From: Clostridiales bacterium 1_7_47FAA
Lineage (GTDB): Bacteria; Bacillota; Clostridia; Lachnospirales; Lachnospiraceae
Direction: 5' to 3'
DNA length: 64,000 nt
Assembly: GCA_000155435.1 (NCBI GenBank)
Contig: DS990260.1
Coordinates: 1,411,082-1,475,081 of the forward strand
The position numbers were made by a program, and so were the translations under genes. The notes beneath the pieces are model-generated. The model worked only from the letters and a program-made list of their open reading frames with translations, made no database searches and was not told the origin of the DNA. Shown here piece after piece: positions 40,727-49,799 of this stretch (positions are counted from its first letter, which is position 1; each line of letters opens with the position of its first letter).

Positions 40727-41275
40727 TCACACATGAATTAAACTGATAACCATCTGGGCTGTTTCCACCAGGTTGGTGCCGCTGTCCATACTGCACTTCT
40801 GGATGTACCTGTGAGCCTCTGATTCCGTCATATTGTTGCGCTCCATCAACAGCGCCTTTGCCTCGTCAATCAGCCTGCGTTCCTCGCCGCTCCGCTCCCT
40901 GGGCCGGTTTTTCATCTTCCGGCGGAAACGGACCTGGGCCTGCACCATCATTTCCAGGGTGCTTATAAGGTCATGGACCTTCAGGGGCATGGGAAGGCAG
41001 ATTACATTGCCCGGGGCCTGGCCTCCCCACCGGCTGGGAGAGGAGATGAGAAGCATGTCAAATGCTGCCGGCAGATACTGGCGCAGCTCATCGTACAGCA
41101 TATCCTCAAACCGGTAGCCGCTCACCACGATGCCGCTGCCCACCCCTTCCGCCGCCGACAGCGCCTGTGAACCGGATGTACAGACAGCGACCACCTGATA
41201 GCCGTTACGCACCAGAATCCCTTTTATATTCTTTCCATCCTCCGGTTTGGAGAACGCTACGATAATGTTAGTCAC
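40727..41275 (-). CDS. ANTAR-domain response regulator (antiterminator)
   Basis: 182-aa regulator with an N-terminal pseudo-receiver (about 1-115) and a C-terminal ANTAR RNA-binding domain (about 125-180; RRLIDEAKALLMERNNMTESEAHRYI contains the conserved Ala/Lys-Leu/Met core). ANTAR proteins bind paired hairpins in leader RNAs and prevent termination. GTG 41275 has GGAGG 8 bases upstream. It lies 53 bases after glutamine synthetase, a common pairing in clostridia, so nitrogen-responsive control of that cluster is likely. The receiver lacks an obvious DD-D-K phosphorylation set, so phosphorylation is doubtful. Confidence 0.9.
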   Translation of the reverse strand: MTNIIVAFSKPEDGKNIKGILVRNGYQVVAVCTSGSQALSAAEGVGSGIVVSGYRFEDMLYDELRQYLPAAFDMLLISSPSRWGGQAPGNVICLPMPLKVHDLISTLEMMVQAQVRFRRKMKNRPRERSGEERRLIDEAKALLMERNNMTESEAHRYIQKCSMDSGTNLVETAQMVISLIHV

Positions 41276-41328
41276 ATGCCTCACCTCCAAGCAAGCATTG
41301 GGACCGGAACCTCATTGCGGTACCGGCG

Positions 41329-42666
41329 TCAATATTTATAAAGATATTCGCTTACTTCCCAGTCAGTGACCTGAGCCCTGAAATCGCGCCACTCCTTTTC
41401 CTTTGCTTCCAGATACTTGGTATAGATATGGTCCCCCAAAACATCCTTCATGAACCAGTCCCCGTCAAACGCCTCAATGGCATCCCCCAGCGTCTCCGGT
41501 ATGCGCTCCACATTCCTGGACTTCATCTCCTCCGGCGCCATGGTGAACATGTTGCCCTCCACGCACTCCGGAAGCTCCATCTGCTTCTCAATCCCGTCCA
41601 GGCCGGCCCTCAGGCATGCCGCCAGGGCCAGGTATGGGTTCATGGCTGAATCCGGGCAGCGCAGTTCAATCCTGGTGCTTTCCCCTCTGGGTGAAGGGAT
41701 GCGGATAAGGGAACTGCGGTTGGAGGTGGACGACCAGGCGATATAGATGGGCGCGTCGTACCCAGGTATCAGGCGCTTGTAGGAATTCACAAGCGGATTG
41801 GTAAGGATGGTCATGGGCTTCATATGGTGCAGGATGCCCGCCATGAAATAGTAGGCCGTGCGGCTCAGCTTCAGTGGGTCCGAGTCGTCTGCAAACAGGT
41901 TCTTCCCGTTCCCGTCCGACAGGGACATATTGATATGCATCCCCGAACCGTTGATTCCTTCCTTCGGCTTTGGCATGAAGGTGGCATGAAGGCCATGGCG
42001 CTTGGCAATTGTCTTGGCCGCCATCTTGAAGGTTATGATGTTATCCGCCGCCCTCAGGGCATCCGTGTACTGGAAATCAATCTCATGCTGGGCCGGGGCA
42101 ATCTCATGGTGGCTGGCCTCAATCTCAAATCCCATCTCTTCCAGGTTAAGCACGATGTCCCGTCGGACATTCTCAGCCAGGTCAATGGGGGATACGTCAA
42201 AATACCCAGCCGTCTCATGGGTATTGGTGGTGGGCCTTCCCTCCTCATCCGTGTGGAAAAGGAAGAACTCGCACTCAGGTCCCACATTGAACACATAGCC
42301 CATGCCGGCGGCCTTCTTAACCGCCCGCTTCAGCACATTCCTGGGATCCCCCGTAAATGCGGTCCCGTCCGGATTATACACATCGCAGACCAGCCTTGCC
42401 ACCTTGCCCTGCTGGGGCCTCCACGGGAATATCTCAAAGGTATCCAGGTCCGGGTACAGGTACATGTCGGACTCGTCAATCCTTACAAATCCCTCAATGG
42501 CGGAGCCGTCAAACATGCAGCGGTTATCCAGCGCCTTCCTAAGCTGGCTGGAAGTAATGGCCACATTCTTAAGCATACCAAAAATATCCGTGAACTGAAG
42601 GCGGATGAACTCCACATCCTCTTCCTCCACCATGCGGATAATGTCGTCCTTACTGTATTTGCTCAT
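41329..42666 (-). CDS. glnA: glutamine synthetase, type I
   Basis: 445-aa GS-I-alpha-type enzyme making glutamine from glutamate and ammonium. Landmarks: GPECEFFLF (metal Glu), NGSGMHINMSL, the ATP-binding KPKEGINGSG region, and RIELRCPDSAMNPY. ATG 42666 gives the usual MSKYSKDDI start and has GGGAGA upstream; the longer frame lacks a ribosome site. There is no adenylylation-type C-terminal extension, consistent with feedback-inhibited Gram-positive GS. Upstream are a strong promoter and a leader hairpin, downstream the ANTAR regulator. Confidence 0.96.
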   Translation of the reverse strand: MSKYSKDDIIRMVEEEDVEFIRLQFTDIFGMLKNVAITSSQLRKALDNRCMFDGSAIEGFVRIDESDMYLYPDLDTFEIFPWRPQQGKVARLVCDVYNPDGTAFTGDPRNVLKRAVKKAAGMGYVFNVGPECEFFLFHTDEEGRPTTNTHETAGYFDVSPIDLAENVRRDIVLNLEEMGFEIEASHHEIAPAQHEIDFQYTDALRAADNIITFKMAAKTIAKRHGLHATFMPKPKEGINGSGMHINMSLSDGNGKNLFADDSDPLKLSRTAYYFMAGILHHMKPMTILTNPLVNSYKRLIPGYDAPIYIAWSSTSNRSSLIRIPSPRGESTRIELRCPDSAMNPYLALAACLRAGLDGIEKQMELPECVEGNMFTMAPEEMKSRNVERIPETLGDAIEAFDGDWFMKDVLGDHIYTKYLEAKEKEWRDFRAQVTDWEVSEYLYKY

Positions 42667-42725
42667 CTCTATTCTCCCTCTCTTGCAAACTGCAATACCA
42701 ACCATGTGGATCCGTGAAACAGGAA

Positions 42726-42755
42726 AGGCGGGGACGCCCTGGAGCTCTCCCGCCT
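42726..42755 (-). promoter_or_regulatory. hairpin in the glnA leader RNA
   Basis: AGGCGGG (42726-42732) pairs with CCCGCCT (42749-42755); the loop contains the palindrome GAGCTC. On the minus strand it is followed by TTTCC. It lies between promoter and glnA and is a candidate target of the ANTAR protein encoded downstream, though the typical pair of hexaloop hairpins is not clearly seen. Confidence 0.45.
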
Positions 42756-42767
42756 CGCTCTACAAAA

Positions 42768-42796
42768 AATATAGCAACAGAATTTTTATTTGTCAA
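42768..42796 (-). promoter_or_regulatory. glnA promoter
   Basis: TTGACA (42791-42796) and TATATT (42768-42773), minus strand, 17-base spacer, about 100 bases upstream of glnA. Confidence 0.8.
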
Positions 42797-42829
42797 TGTG
42801 AATTGACGATTTCGTGTTTTTTACCAATA

Positions 42830-43690
42830 TCACTTTAAAGCGCGAAGTTGTTCTGTGAAATGATTACCTAATTTCATGGTGCCCACATACCCCACATCCC
42901 CGGTCATGTGCACAACGCCATCCTCGTCAATCTCAATCTCCAATGTTCCGCCGGGCATCTGGACCACCATCTTGGGGTCTGTCAGTCCCAGACGGTAAGC
43001 CGCTGCCGCTGCCGCGCAGCATCCGCTGCCCGAGGCCAGGGTATATCCTGCGCCCCGCTCGTAAACCTCGGTCTGGATATGGGTCCTGTCAAGCACCTTC
43101 ATGATCTGCGTATTGATTTTCTCCGGGAACTGCCTTGCGCCCTCTGAATATTTCCCAATCCTGCACACCAGGTCCTTAGATATCTCATCCATAAGGATGA
43201 CACAGTGAGGATTGCCCACGGACAGGCAGGTCACGGGATATGGAATCCGTCCGAATACCATTGTCTCATTGATGATCTCCCTGCGCGGGCCTTCCACCGG
43301 CACGTCGCTGCTCCAGAAGGAGGCCCTGCCCATGGACGCCTTCAGCCGTGTCCCTTCCTCGTTCAGGTAGTGGATTGCCGCCTCGCCTCCGCTGGAATAG
43401 ATGGTAAAATCCTTTTTCTGCACATATCCCGCGTCCTTCAGGTATTTGGCAAATATCCTGACCCCATTGCCGCTTTTCTCCGCAATGCTTCCGTCCGGAT
43501 TCCACACCACCATGGAAATCCTGTCCTCACTGATTACAGGCCCTTCCAGCACGCCGTCCGCCCCAACGCCGAAATTCCGGTTGCACATCAGCTGCACGTT
43601 GGACGGGTTCAGTTTCATTTCATTTTTATTAGGGTCATAAACCAGATAATCGTTTCCCAGTCCATGATATTTCTCTACTATAAGCCTCAT
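42830..43690 (-). CDS. DapF-like epimerase paralogue lacking both catalytic cysteines
   Basis: 286-aa protein with the duplicated DapF fold (KYHGLGNDYLVYD at the start, NFGVGADGVL, GNPHCVILMD). In place of the first catalytic Cys it reads KSGNGVRI, and in place of the second LASGSGCC; both nucleophiles are Ser. Cofactor-independent racemisation by a thiolate pair is therefore not expected. It may use another substrate, bind rather than turn over an amino acid, or be inactive. ATG 43690 has GGAGG 8 bases upstream. The frame stays open to 44200, but that stretch overlaps the divergent AraC gene. It is upstream of glnA on the same strand, separated by the glnA promoter. Confidence 0.85.
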   Translation of the reverse strand: MRLIVEKYHGLGNDYLVYDPNKNEMKLNPSNVQLMCNRNFGVGADGVLEGPVISEDRISMVVWNPDGSIAEKSGNGVRIFAKYLKDAGYVQKKDFTIYSSGGEAAIHYLNEEGTRLKASMGRASFWSSDVPVEGPRREIINETMVFGRIPYPVTCLSVGNPHCVILMDEISKDLVCRIGKYSEGARQFPEKINTQIMKVLDRTHIQTEVYERGAGYTLASGSGCCAAAAAAYRLGLTDPKMVVQMPGGTLEIEIDEDGVVHMTGDVGYVGTMKLGNHFTEQLRALK

Positions 43691-43790
43691 ATCCATATCC
43701 TCCATATTTTCCAGGCATTCCACTTTACATCCTGATTTATATTTTATCAGGCATTTTATCATAAAAATATAGATATAATGCTGTTTTATA

Positions 43791-43820
43791 TTGCAAATAA
43801 TGCTGTCATTCGTATATACT
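43791..43820 (+). promoter_or_regulatory. promoter of the AraC-family gene
   Basis: TTGCAA (43791-43796) and TATACT (43815-43820) with an 18-base spacer, 23 bases before the ATG. Confidence 0.5.
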
Positions 43821-43843
43821 GTTCCTGTAAGGAGGAATGATCC

Positions 43844-44722
43844 ATGTATATAAGCGACGGCTCCCCTGCCACCCAGAAGCAGGGATATCTGGAAGGCGAC
43901 TTCCGTCTGTTCCACATTAAGGATAAACTGCAGCGCACCTATGATTTCCACTATCATGATTTCCTCAAGATCCTGGTACATCTGGAAGGAAATGTAACTT
44001 ATACAATCGAAGGCCGTTCCTATTCCCTCTGTCCCGGGGACATTGTGTTGGTGGACCGCGGACAGATTCACCGGCCCCAGGTGGATTTTACATCTCCCTA
44101 TGAGCGCCTGGTCCTGTACCTGTCCCCGGACTTTCTGGAGCGGTACGGCGAAAATGGTTCTTCCCTGGACAGCTGTTTTTCCACCGCGGCCTACCGCCAT
44201 TCCAATGTGCTGCGCTTAAAGGAGGATACCCGCCGTCCCATGCTGTCCCTCCTTCGCAGGCTGGAGCGGGCCCAGAACTGGCAGGAAGAAGAATTTGCAG
44301 GACCGCTGTACTGCCGCCTGCTGTGCCTCGAATTCCTGGTGGAACTTGGACGGGCATCCATGGACGCCAACGCCCAGTACATCCCCACCGGCACTTTAAA
44401 CTACCATGTGTCAGGACTTATATCCTATATTAATGAGCACCTGTCCGGGGACCTGAGTATCCGTACCCTTTCTGACAGCTGCTGTCTCAGCCCCTACCAC
44501 ATGATGCGCATGTTCAAGGAGGAAACCGGTTACACCATCGGAAACTATATCACAGAAAAGCGGCTGTTACGGGCCCGCGACCTGCTTGCCCAGGGAAAAA
44601 GTGCGACCGAAAGCTGCTTTTCGTCCGGGTTCCAGAACTATTCCACCTTTCTCAGGGCTTATAAACAGCACTATAAAGAACTGCCCAAACGCTCTGTCCG
44701 GTTAAAAAACAGTAAAAATTAA
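43844..44722 (+). CDS. AraC-family transcriptional regulator with cupin sensor domain
   Basis: 292-aa one-component regulator. A cupin-like N-terminal half (about 20-150; TYTIEGRSYSLCPGDIVLV is the sugar-binding-type barrel) precedes the double helix-turn-helix AraC domain (about 185-285, NEHLSGDLSIRTLSDSC onward). AAGGAGG stands before ATG 43844. It is divergent from the DapF-like gene and upstream of the liv importer, which has its own promoter. Either neighbour could be its target. Confidence 0.92.
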   Translation: MYISDGSPATQKQGYLEGDFRLFHIKDKLQRTYDFHYHDFLKILVHLEGNVTYTIEGRSYSLCPGDIVLVDRGQIHRPQVDFTSPYERLVLYLSPDFLERYGENGSSLDSCFSTAAYRHSNVLRLKEDTRRPMLSLLRRLERAQNWQEEEFAGPLYCRLLCLEFLVELGRASMDANAQYIPTGTLNYHVSGLISYINEHLSGDLSIRTLSDSCCLSPYHMMRMFKEETGYTIGNYITEKRLLRARDLLAQGKSATESCFSSGFQNYSTFLRAYKQHYKELPKRSVRLKNSKN

Positions 44723-44740
44723 AGTATTTCTGATTTTTTC

Positions 44741-44768
44741 TTGAAATTTTCGTAATATCTGATATAAT
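44741..44768 (+). promoter_or_regulatory. promoter of the liv operon
   Basis: TTGAAA (44741-44746) and TATAAT (44763-44768), 16-base spacer, about 108 bases upstream of livJ. Confidence 0.65.
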
Positions 44769-44875
44769 ATACTCATTGTTTTCCCATTGAGGACAGTTGT
44801 CTTTGCCAGATGAACACACCTTGCGCAGGGGATTTGGAATCAATGGATCATTCATGAAATGAGGAGGATTGTAGT

Positions 44876-46036
44876 ATGAGAATCAGGAAAATCATGGCCG
44901 TAACCATGGCCGCGTGTCTTGTTGCAGGTTCCCTTGCAGGATGCGGCAAGAAAGCAGAAGAAAAAGTCATCAAGATCGGCGTGTTTGAACCGACCACAGG
45001 TGAGAACGGCGGCGGCGGATTCCAGGAAGTACTGGGTATCCGTTATGCAAAAGAGATGCACCCAACCGTAACAATCAATGGCGAGGAATACAAAGTAGAG
45101 CTGGTGGAGGTTGACAACAAGTCCGATAAGACAGAGGCTGTCAACGCAGCACAGAAGCTGGTAAGCGAGAAGGTAAGCGTGGTCCTTGGAAGCTACGGCT
45201 CAGGCGTATCCATTGCAGCCGGACAGATATTCGCAGACGCCAAGATTCCTGCCATCGGCTGTTCCTGTACCAACCCGCAGGTAACGGAGGGCAATGATTT
45301 TTACTTCCGTGTCTGCTTCATCGACCCGTTCCAGGGCACGGTAATGGCTAACTACGCATTCCAGAACGGAGCAAAGAGCGCTGCTGTAATCACACAGCTG
45401 GGCGATGACTACTCCTCAGGCCTTGGTTCCTTCTTTAAGGATGCATTCGCCAAATTAGGCGGGGAGATTGTAAGCGAGGAGCAGTTCCAGACCAACCAGA
45501 CTGATTTCAAGGCAATCCTGACCAATATCAAGGCAGCCAACCCTGACATCATCTTCGCGCCATCCTCCATCACCACTGCACCGCTTATCATCAAGCAGGC
45601 CAGGGAGCTTGGCATTACGGCAACCATCGCTGCAGGCGATACATGGGAGAACTCCACCATCATCGAGAACGCGGGCAAGGATGCCGAGGGCGTTGTGCTT
45701 TCCACCTTCTTTGACGAGGCTGAACCGGCCAATGACGAGGCAGCCGCCTTCATCAAGGGCTTCAAGGAATATCTGGTAAAGAACAAACAGGAAGACATCA
45801 TCCCGGCCGTATCCGCACTGGGCTATGATTCCTACCTGGCAGCCATCAAGGCCATCGAGACAGCTAATTCCACCGACACCACTGCAATCCGCGATGCGCT
45901 GAAGGGCGTCCAGATTGACGGCGTGACCGGAAGCATTACCTTTAATGAGACAGGTGATGCCAACAAGGATATTGCCTTCATCAAGACCATCAAGGATGGC
46001 AAGTTCCAGTTCCTTACAACTACAACCGTAGAGTAA
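44876..46036 (+). CDS. livJ: branched-chain amino acid ABC transporter substrate-binding lipoprotein
   Basis: 386-aa type-I periplasmic-binding protein of the LivJ family. The lipobox SLAGC puts the lipidated cysteine at residue 23; the binding fold follows (IKIGVFEPTTGENGG onward, about 36-380). It is first of five genes for a complete HAAT-type importer. A hairpin after the stop codon probably raises its expression over the membrane genes. Leucine/isoleucine/valine are the usual ligands, but other amino acids or amides are possible. Confidence 0.93.
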   Translation: MRIRKIMAVTMAACLVAGSLAGCGKKAEEKVIKIGVFEPTTGENGGGGFQEVLGIRYAKEMHPTVTINGEEYKVELVEVDNKSDKTEAVNAAQKLVSEKVSVVLGSYGSGVSIAAGQIFADAKIPAIGCSCTNPQVTEGNDFYFRVCFIDPFQGTVMANYAFQNGAKSAAVITQLGDDYSSGLGSFFKDAFAKLGGEIVSEEQFQTNQTDFKAILTNIKAANPDIIFAPSSITTAPLIIKQARELGITATIAAGDTWENSTIIENAGKDAEGVVLSTFFDEAEPANDEAAAFIKGFKEYLVKNKQEDIIPAVSALGYDSYLAAIKAIETANSTDTTAIRDALKGVQIDGVTGSITFNETGDANKDIAFIKTIKDGKFQFLTTTTVE

Positions 46037-46064
46037 GGTCATCTGACCGTTACATATGAAACAG

Positions 46065-46097
46065 AGGCCGCAGGCGGCAGCCATTGCCCCGCGGCCT
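46065..46097 (+). terminator. intra-operon hairpin between livJ and livH
   Basis: AGGCCGC (46065-46071) pairs with GCGGCCT (46091-46097), followed by TTTC. Its place after the receptor gene fits partial termination or 3'-end protection, giving excess receptor. Confidence 0.6.
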
Positions 46098-46188
46098 TTC
46101 TCCGGCTTATGGCGGATGCGCAGGATACCATGTCCTCATGCCATTCCCTGCAGGATACAATTATTAAGAAAACAGGAGGCAGACTCTT

Positions 46189-47070
46189 ATGAGTTTAACA
46201 ACATTTCTACAGCAGTGCCTGACCGGTATCTCCCTTGGCGGCGCCTATGCGCTGATTGCCATCGGCTATACACTGGTATACGGCATCCTCCGTCTGATTA
46301 ATTTCGCCCATGGCGACATATTCATGATGGCAGGTTATTTTATGATTTTCGCAATGGCCAGCCTTCCCTGGTTCATCGCAATCCCGGTTACCCTGATTGT
46401 CACCGTTGTCCTTGGTGTTACCATTGAACGGGTGGCTTACCGTCCCCTGCGTTCTTCCCCCAGGATGTCCGTCATGATTTCAGCCATTGGCGTATCGTAT
46501 CTGCTGCAGAACCTTGCTACCTATCTGTTCACGGCCCTTCCAAAGGGATATCCTGAGATTCCTTTCTTAAAGAGGATTTACCAGATAGGCGGTCTTTCCG
46601 CATCCTTCGTAACCTTCCTCACGCCAGTCCTGACCCTGGTCCTGGTATATCTTCTGATACTCCTGATCAACCACACCAAAATCGGCATGGCAATGAGGGC
46701 TGTTTCCAAGGATTACGAAACCGCGTCCCTGATGGGCATCAAGATCAATAAGACCATCTCCTTCACCTTTGCAGTGGGTTCCCTGCTGGCAGGAATCGGT
46801 TCCATCCTCTATTTCACGGACCGTATGACCGTATTCCCGTTCTCAGGCGCACTGCCCGGCCTCAAATGCTTTGTTGCCGCTGTATTCGGCGGTATCGGAA
46901 GCATTCCCGGCGCTGTCATCGGTGGTTTCATCCTTGGACTTGGGGAGACAGCCCTGGTTGCCATGGGACAGTCCACCTTCAGTGACGCATTTACATTTAT
47001 CCTGTTGATTGTTATGCTTCTCATCCGCCCGACCGGCCTGTTTGGTGAGAAGACAACCGATAAAGTGTGA
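46189..47070 (+). CDS. livH: branched-chain amino acid ABC transporter permease LivH
   Basis: 293-aa permease with about eight hydrophobic segments and the family stretch INFAHGDIFMMAGY near residues 36-50. AGGAGG precedes ATG 46189. It forms the channel with LivM, encoded 10 bases downstream. Confidence 0.95.
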   Translation: MSLTTFLQQCLTGISLGGAYALIAIGYTLVYGILRLINFAHGDIFMMAGYFMIFAMASLPWFIAIPVTLIVTVVLGVTIERVAYRPLRSSPRMSVMISAIGVSYLLQNLATYLFTALPKGYPEIPFLKRIYQIGGLSASFVTFLTPVLTLVLVYLLILLINHTKIGMAMRAVSKDYETASLMGIKINKTISFTFAVGSLLAGIGSILYFTDRMTVFPFSGALPGLKCFVAAVFGGIGSIPGAVIGGFILGLGETALVAMGQSTFSDAFTFILLIVMLLIRPTGLFGEKTTDKV

Positions 47071-47080
47071 GGTGGCGGAC

Positions 47081-48196
47081 ATGAAGAATATGACAAAGAA
47101 CAAAAACAAGGTTTATACCATCATTGCCCTGGCCGTGCTCATTGGAATCCTGGCATTCCTGCAGTCTGACACGGCAGAATACAGTTATCAGATATCCATC
47201 CTGGAGCGGAGCGCCATCTATGCGGTGGTGGCTGTTTCCATGAACCTGCTCACCGGCTTTACCGGGCTGTTCTCCCTTGGGCAGGCAGGCTTCATGGCAA
47301 TCGGGGCCTATGTCGTGGCCATATTCACCATCCCTGTAGGCTCCCGTGCCAGCGTATACTATGTGAGCGGGATCTCACCCGTGATTGCCAATGTAGCGCT
47401 TCCCATCCCCGTGGCCCTGCTCCTTGGCGGGCTTGCCGCCGCTGTCCTGGCCGCCCTTATCGGCATCCCGGTGCTGCGCCTTAAGAGCGATTACCTGGCC
47501 ATCGCAACCCTTGGCTTTTCAGAAATCATCCGCGCCTTCATCGCAGCGCCCATGTTTGACACTGTCACCAACGGTTCCTACGGTCTGAAAAGCATCCCCG
47601 GCTTCCCCAATATCTTTGCTGTATTCGGTCTGGCAGCCCTCTGCATCGCGCTCATGGTACTGTTAATCAACTCCTCCTACGGCCGTGTCTTTAAGGCCAT
47701 CCGCGAGGATGAGATTGCAGCCCAGTCCATGGGACTTAACCTGTTCCGCTACAAGGAGCTTTCCTTTGTCATCTCCTCTTTCTTCACCGGGGTTGGGGGC
47801 GGGATGCTGGCCATGTTCATGCGCTCCATCGATTCCAAGACCTTCCAGGTGGCGCTTACCTACGACCTTCTTCTGATTGTGGTCCTGGGCGGTATCGGAA
47901 GCGTCACGGGAAGCGTCCTGGGCGCGTTCCTGGTAACCTCGGGACGTGAACTGCTGCGGTTCTTTGATGACCCGTTAACCATTGCAGGGGTGCATATCCC
48001 GCTGTTCCGTTCCGGTTTCCGCATGGTCATCTTCTCCATCCTTTTGATGGTAGTGGTGCTGTTCTACCGCCGCGGGATCATGGGCAACAACGAGTTTTCC
48101 TGGGACGGACTGTCCCGGCTCATACGCGGCATACCCGACAGGCTGAAGAAAGGCCGCGGTAAGAAAGCCGCCTCCAAAAAAGGAGGTGCCAAGTAA
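47081..48196 (+). CDS. livM: branched-chain amino acid ABC transporter permease LivM
   Basis: 371-aa permease with about nine to ten hydrophobic segments; landmarks are GFTGLFSLGQAGFMAIGAY and GIPVLRLKSDYLAIATLG. ATG 47081 follows a GAGGTGG ribosome site; an open frame beginning inside livH is not used. The C-terminus ends in a Lys/Arg-rich tail (KKGRGKKAASKK). Its last base is the first base of livG. Confidence 0.95.
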   Translation: MKNMTKNKNKVYTIIALAVLIGILAFLQSDTAEYSYQISILERSAIYAVVAVSMNLLTGFTGLFSLGQAGFMAIGAYVVAIFTIPVGSRASVYYVSGISPVIANVALPIPVALLLGGLAAAVLAALIGIPVLRLKSDYLAIATLGFSEIIRAFIAAPMFDTVTNGSYGLKSIPGFPNIFAVFGLAALCIALMVLLINSSYGRVFKAIREDEIAAQSMGLNLFRYKELSFVISSFFTGVGGGMLAMFMRSIDSKTFQVALTYDLLLIVVLGGIGSVTGSVLGAFLVTSGRELLRFFDDPLTIAGVHIPLFRSGFRMVIFSILLMVVVLFYRRGIMGNNEFSWDGLSRLIRGIPDRLKKGRGKKAASKKGGAK

Positions 48197-49050
48197 TGGA
48201 TAACATGAAAAACGTACTTCACATGGACAACGTAACCATGCAGTTCGGCGGCGTGGTAGCTGTCAACGGATTATCCTTAGATGTAAATGAACGCGAAATC
48301 GTGGCCCTCATCGGACCCAACGGCGCCGGCAAGACCACTGCCTTCAACTGTGTGACAGGCATCTACCAGCCCACCTACGGCTCTGTTTCCTTTAACGGGG
48401 AAATGATCCTGGCCGACACGCCTCAGGGCAAGATGCGGCGTCTCTACGCCGGGGACGTGGCGCCAAAGGAGCTTACGCCCGTGCGCAAGACGCCGGATGA
48501 AGTGACAAAGCTTGGGATTGCCAGGACATTCCAGAACATCCGTCTCTTCGGCAACCTGACCGTATTTGACAATGTACTGATTGCAAAGCACATGCGCGCC
48601 AAACAGAACGTATTCTCCGCCACCCTGCGTTTAAACCATGCAGAGGAAAAGCGGATGCGGGATGAATCCATGGAGCTTCTTAAAATGCAGGGCCTGGCAC
48701 ACCTTAAGGATGAGATTGCCTCCTCCCTGCCCTACGGCCTGCAGCGCCGTCTGGAGATTGCACGCGCGCTGGCCACCAACCCCAGCCTGCTCCTTCTTGA
48801 CGAGCCTGCCGCGGGTATGAATCCCCAGGAGACACAGGACCTGACCGATTTCATCAGGCAGATCCGGGATGACTACCATCTGACCATATTCATGATTGAG
48901 CACCATATGGACCTGGTCATGCAGATATCCGACCGCATCTATGTACTGGATTTCGGCAAGCTCATAGCCCATGGCACGCCGGATGAGGTACAGAACAATC
49001 CAAAAGTAATTGAAGCATATCTGGGGGTGAGTGACGATGTTAACGATTAA
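48196..49050 (+). CDS. livG: branched-chain amino acid ABC transporter ATP-binding protein LivG
   Basis: 284-aa ATPase: Walker A GPNGAGKTT near residues 38-46, Walker B LLLLDEPAAG. SSLPYGLQRRLEIARAL replaces the canonical LSGGQ, as usual in LivG. It carries the extended insert between Walker A and the signature that is normal for LivG. Overlaps livM by one base and livF by 14. Confidence 0.95.
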   Translation: MDNMKNVLHMDNVTMQFGGVVAVNGLSLDVNEREIVALIGPNGAGKTTAFNCVTGIYQPTYGSVSFNGEMILADTPQGKMRRLYAGDVAPKELTPVRKTPDEVTKLGIARTFQNIRLFGNLTVFDNVLIAKHMRAKQNVFSATLRLNHAEEKRMRDESMELLKMQGLAHLKDEIASSLPYGLQRRLEIARALATNPSLLLLDEPAAGMNPQETQDLTDFIRQIRDDYHLTIFMIEHHMDLVMQISDRIYVLDFGKLIAHGTPDEVQNNPKVIEAYLGVSDDVND

Positions 49051-49744
49051 AGATCTGAGGGTAAACTATGGGGGGATTGAAGCCGTAAAAGGCATCAGCT
49101 TCGAGGTCCCGGAAAAATCCATTGTCACCCTGATTGGCGCCAACGGCGCGGGAAAAAGCACCACCCTGCGTTCCATCACAGGACTGGTCAAGGCCTCCGG
49201 CGGTTCCATCCAGTTTGACGGCGCGGAGCTTCTGGGCATGGACACGCCGGATATCGTGGCAAAGGGCATTACCCTGGTACCGGAAGGCCGCCGGGTATTC
49301 CCCGACATGACGGTAATAGAGAACATCAAGATTGGGGCCTACTTAAGAAGCGATTCCCTGGAGGACAATATCAACTGGGTCTACGACCTGTTTCCCCGTT
49401 TAAAGGAAAGAAGCTGGCAGCTGGCCGGCACCCTTTCCGGCGGCGAGCAGCAGATGCTGGCCGTTGCAAGGGCCCTCATGAGCCGTCCCAAGCTGATGAT
49501 GATGGATGAGCCGTCCCTCGGTCTGGCTCCCCTGATTGTTAAGGACATATTCAGCATCATCAAGGAGATAAACAAGCAGGGCGTGACCATCCTCTTAATC
49601 GAGCAGAACGCCAACATGGCCCTGAGGATTGCCGACCAGGGGTATGTACTGGAAACAGGACGCATTGCCCTGACCGGCACCGGCAGGGAGCTGCTGGCAG
49701 ACGAGTCGGTAAAGGCGGCATATCTGGGAAAGAAAAAGAATTAA
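49037..49744 (+). CDS. livF: branched-chain amino acid ABC transporter ATP-binding protein LivF
   Basis: 235-aa ATPase with Walker A GANGAGKST, signature LSGGEQQMLAVARAL and Walker B LMMMDEPSLG, typical of LivF. ATG 49037 gives the standard MLTIKDLRVNYGG start and lies 6 bases after GGGGGTGA; GTG 49031 is an alternative. It is the last gene of the operon, followed by a long hairpin. Confidence 0.94.
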   Translation: MLTIKDLRVNYGGIEAVKGISFEVPEKSIVTLIGANGAGKSTTLRSITGLVKASGGSIQFDGAELLGMDTPDIVAKGITLVPEGRRVFPDMTVIENIKIGAYLRSDSLEDNINWVYDLFPRLKERSWQLAGTLSGGEQQMLAVARALMSRPKLMMMDEPSLGLAPLIVKDIFSIIKEINKQGVTILLIEQNANMALRIADQGYVLETGRIALTGTGRELLADESVKAAYLGKKKN

Positions 49745-49799
49745 ACACCGCTTCAGATTGCAAGGGAAACCTGGGCTGCATAAAAGCAGACGATAAAAC

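Noticed and set aside
43691-44200. 170-residue N-terminal extension of the DapF-like protein
   Set aside because: It overlaps the divergent AraC-family gene, has no family similarity, and a good ribosome site marks ATG 43690.
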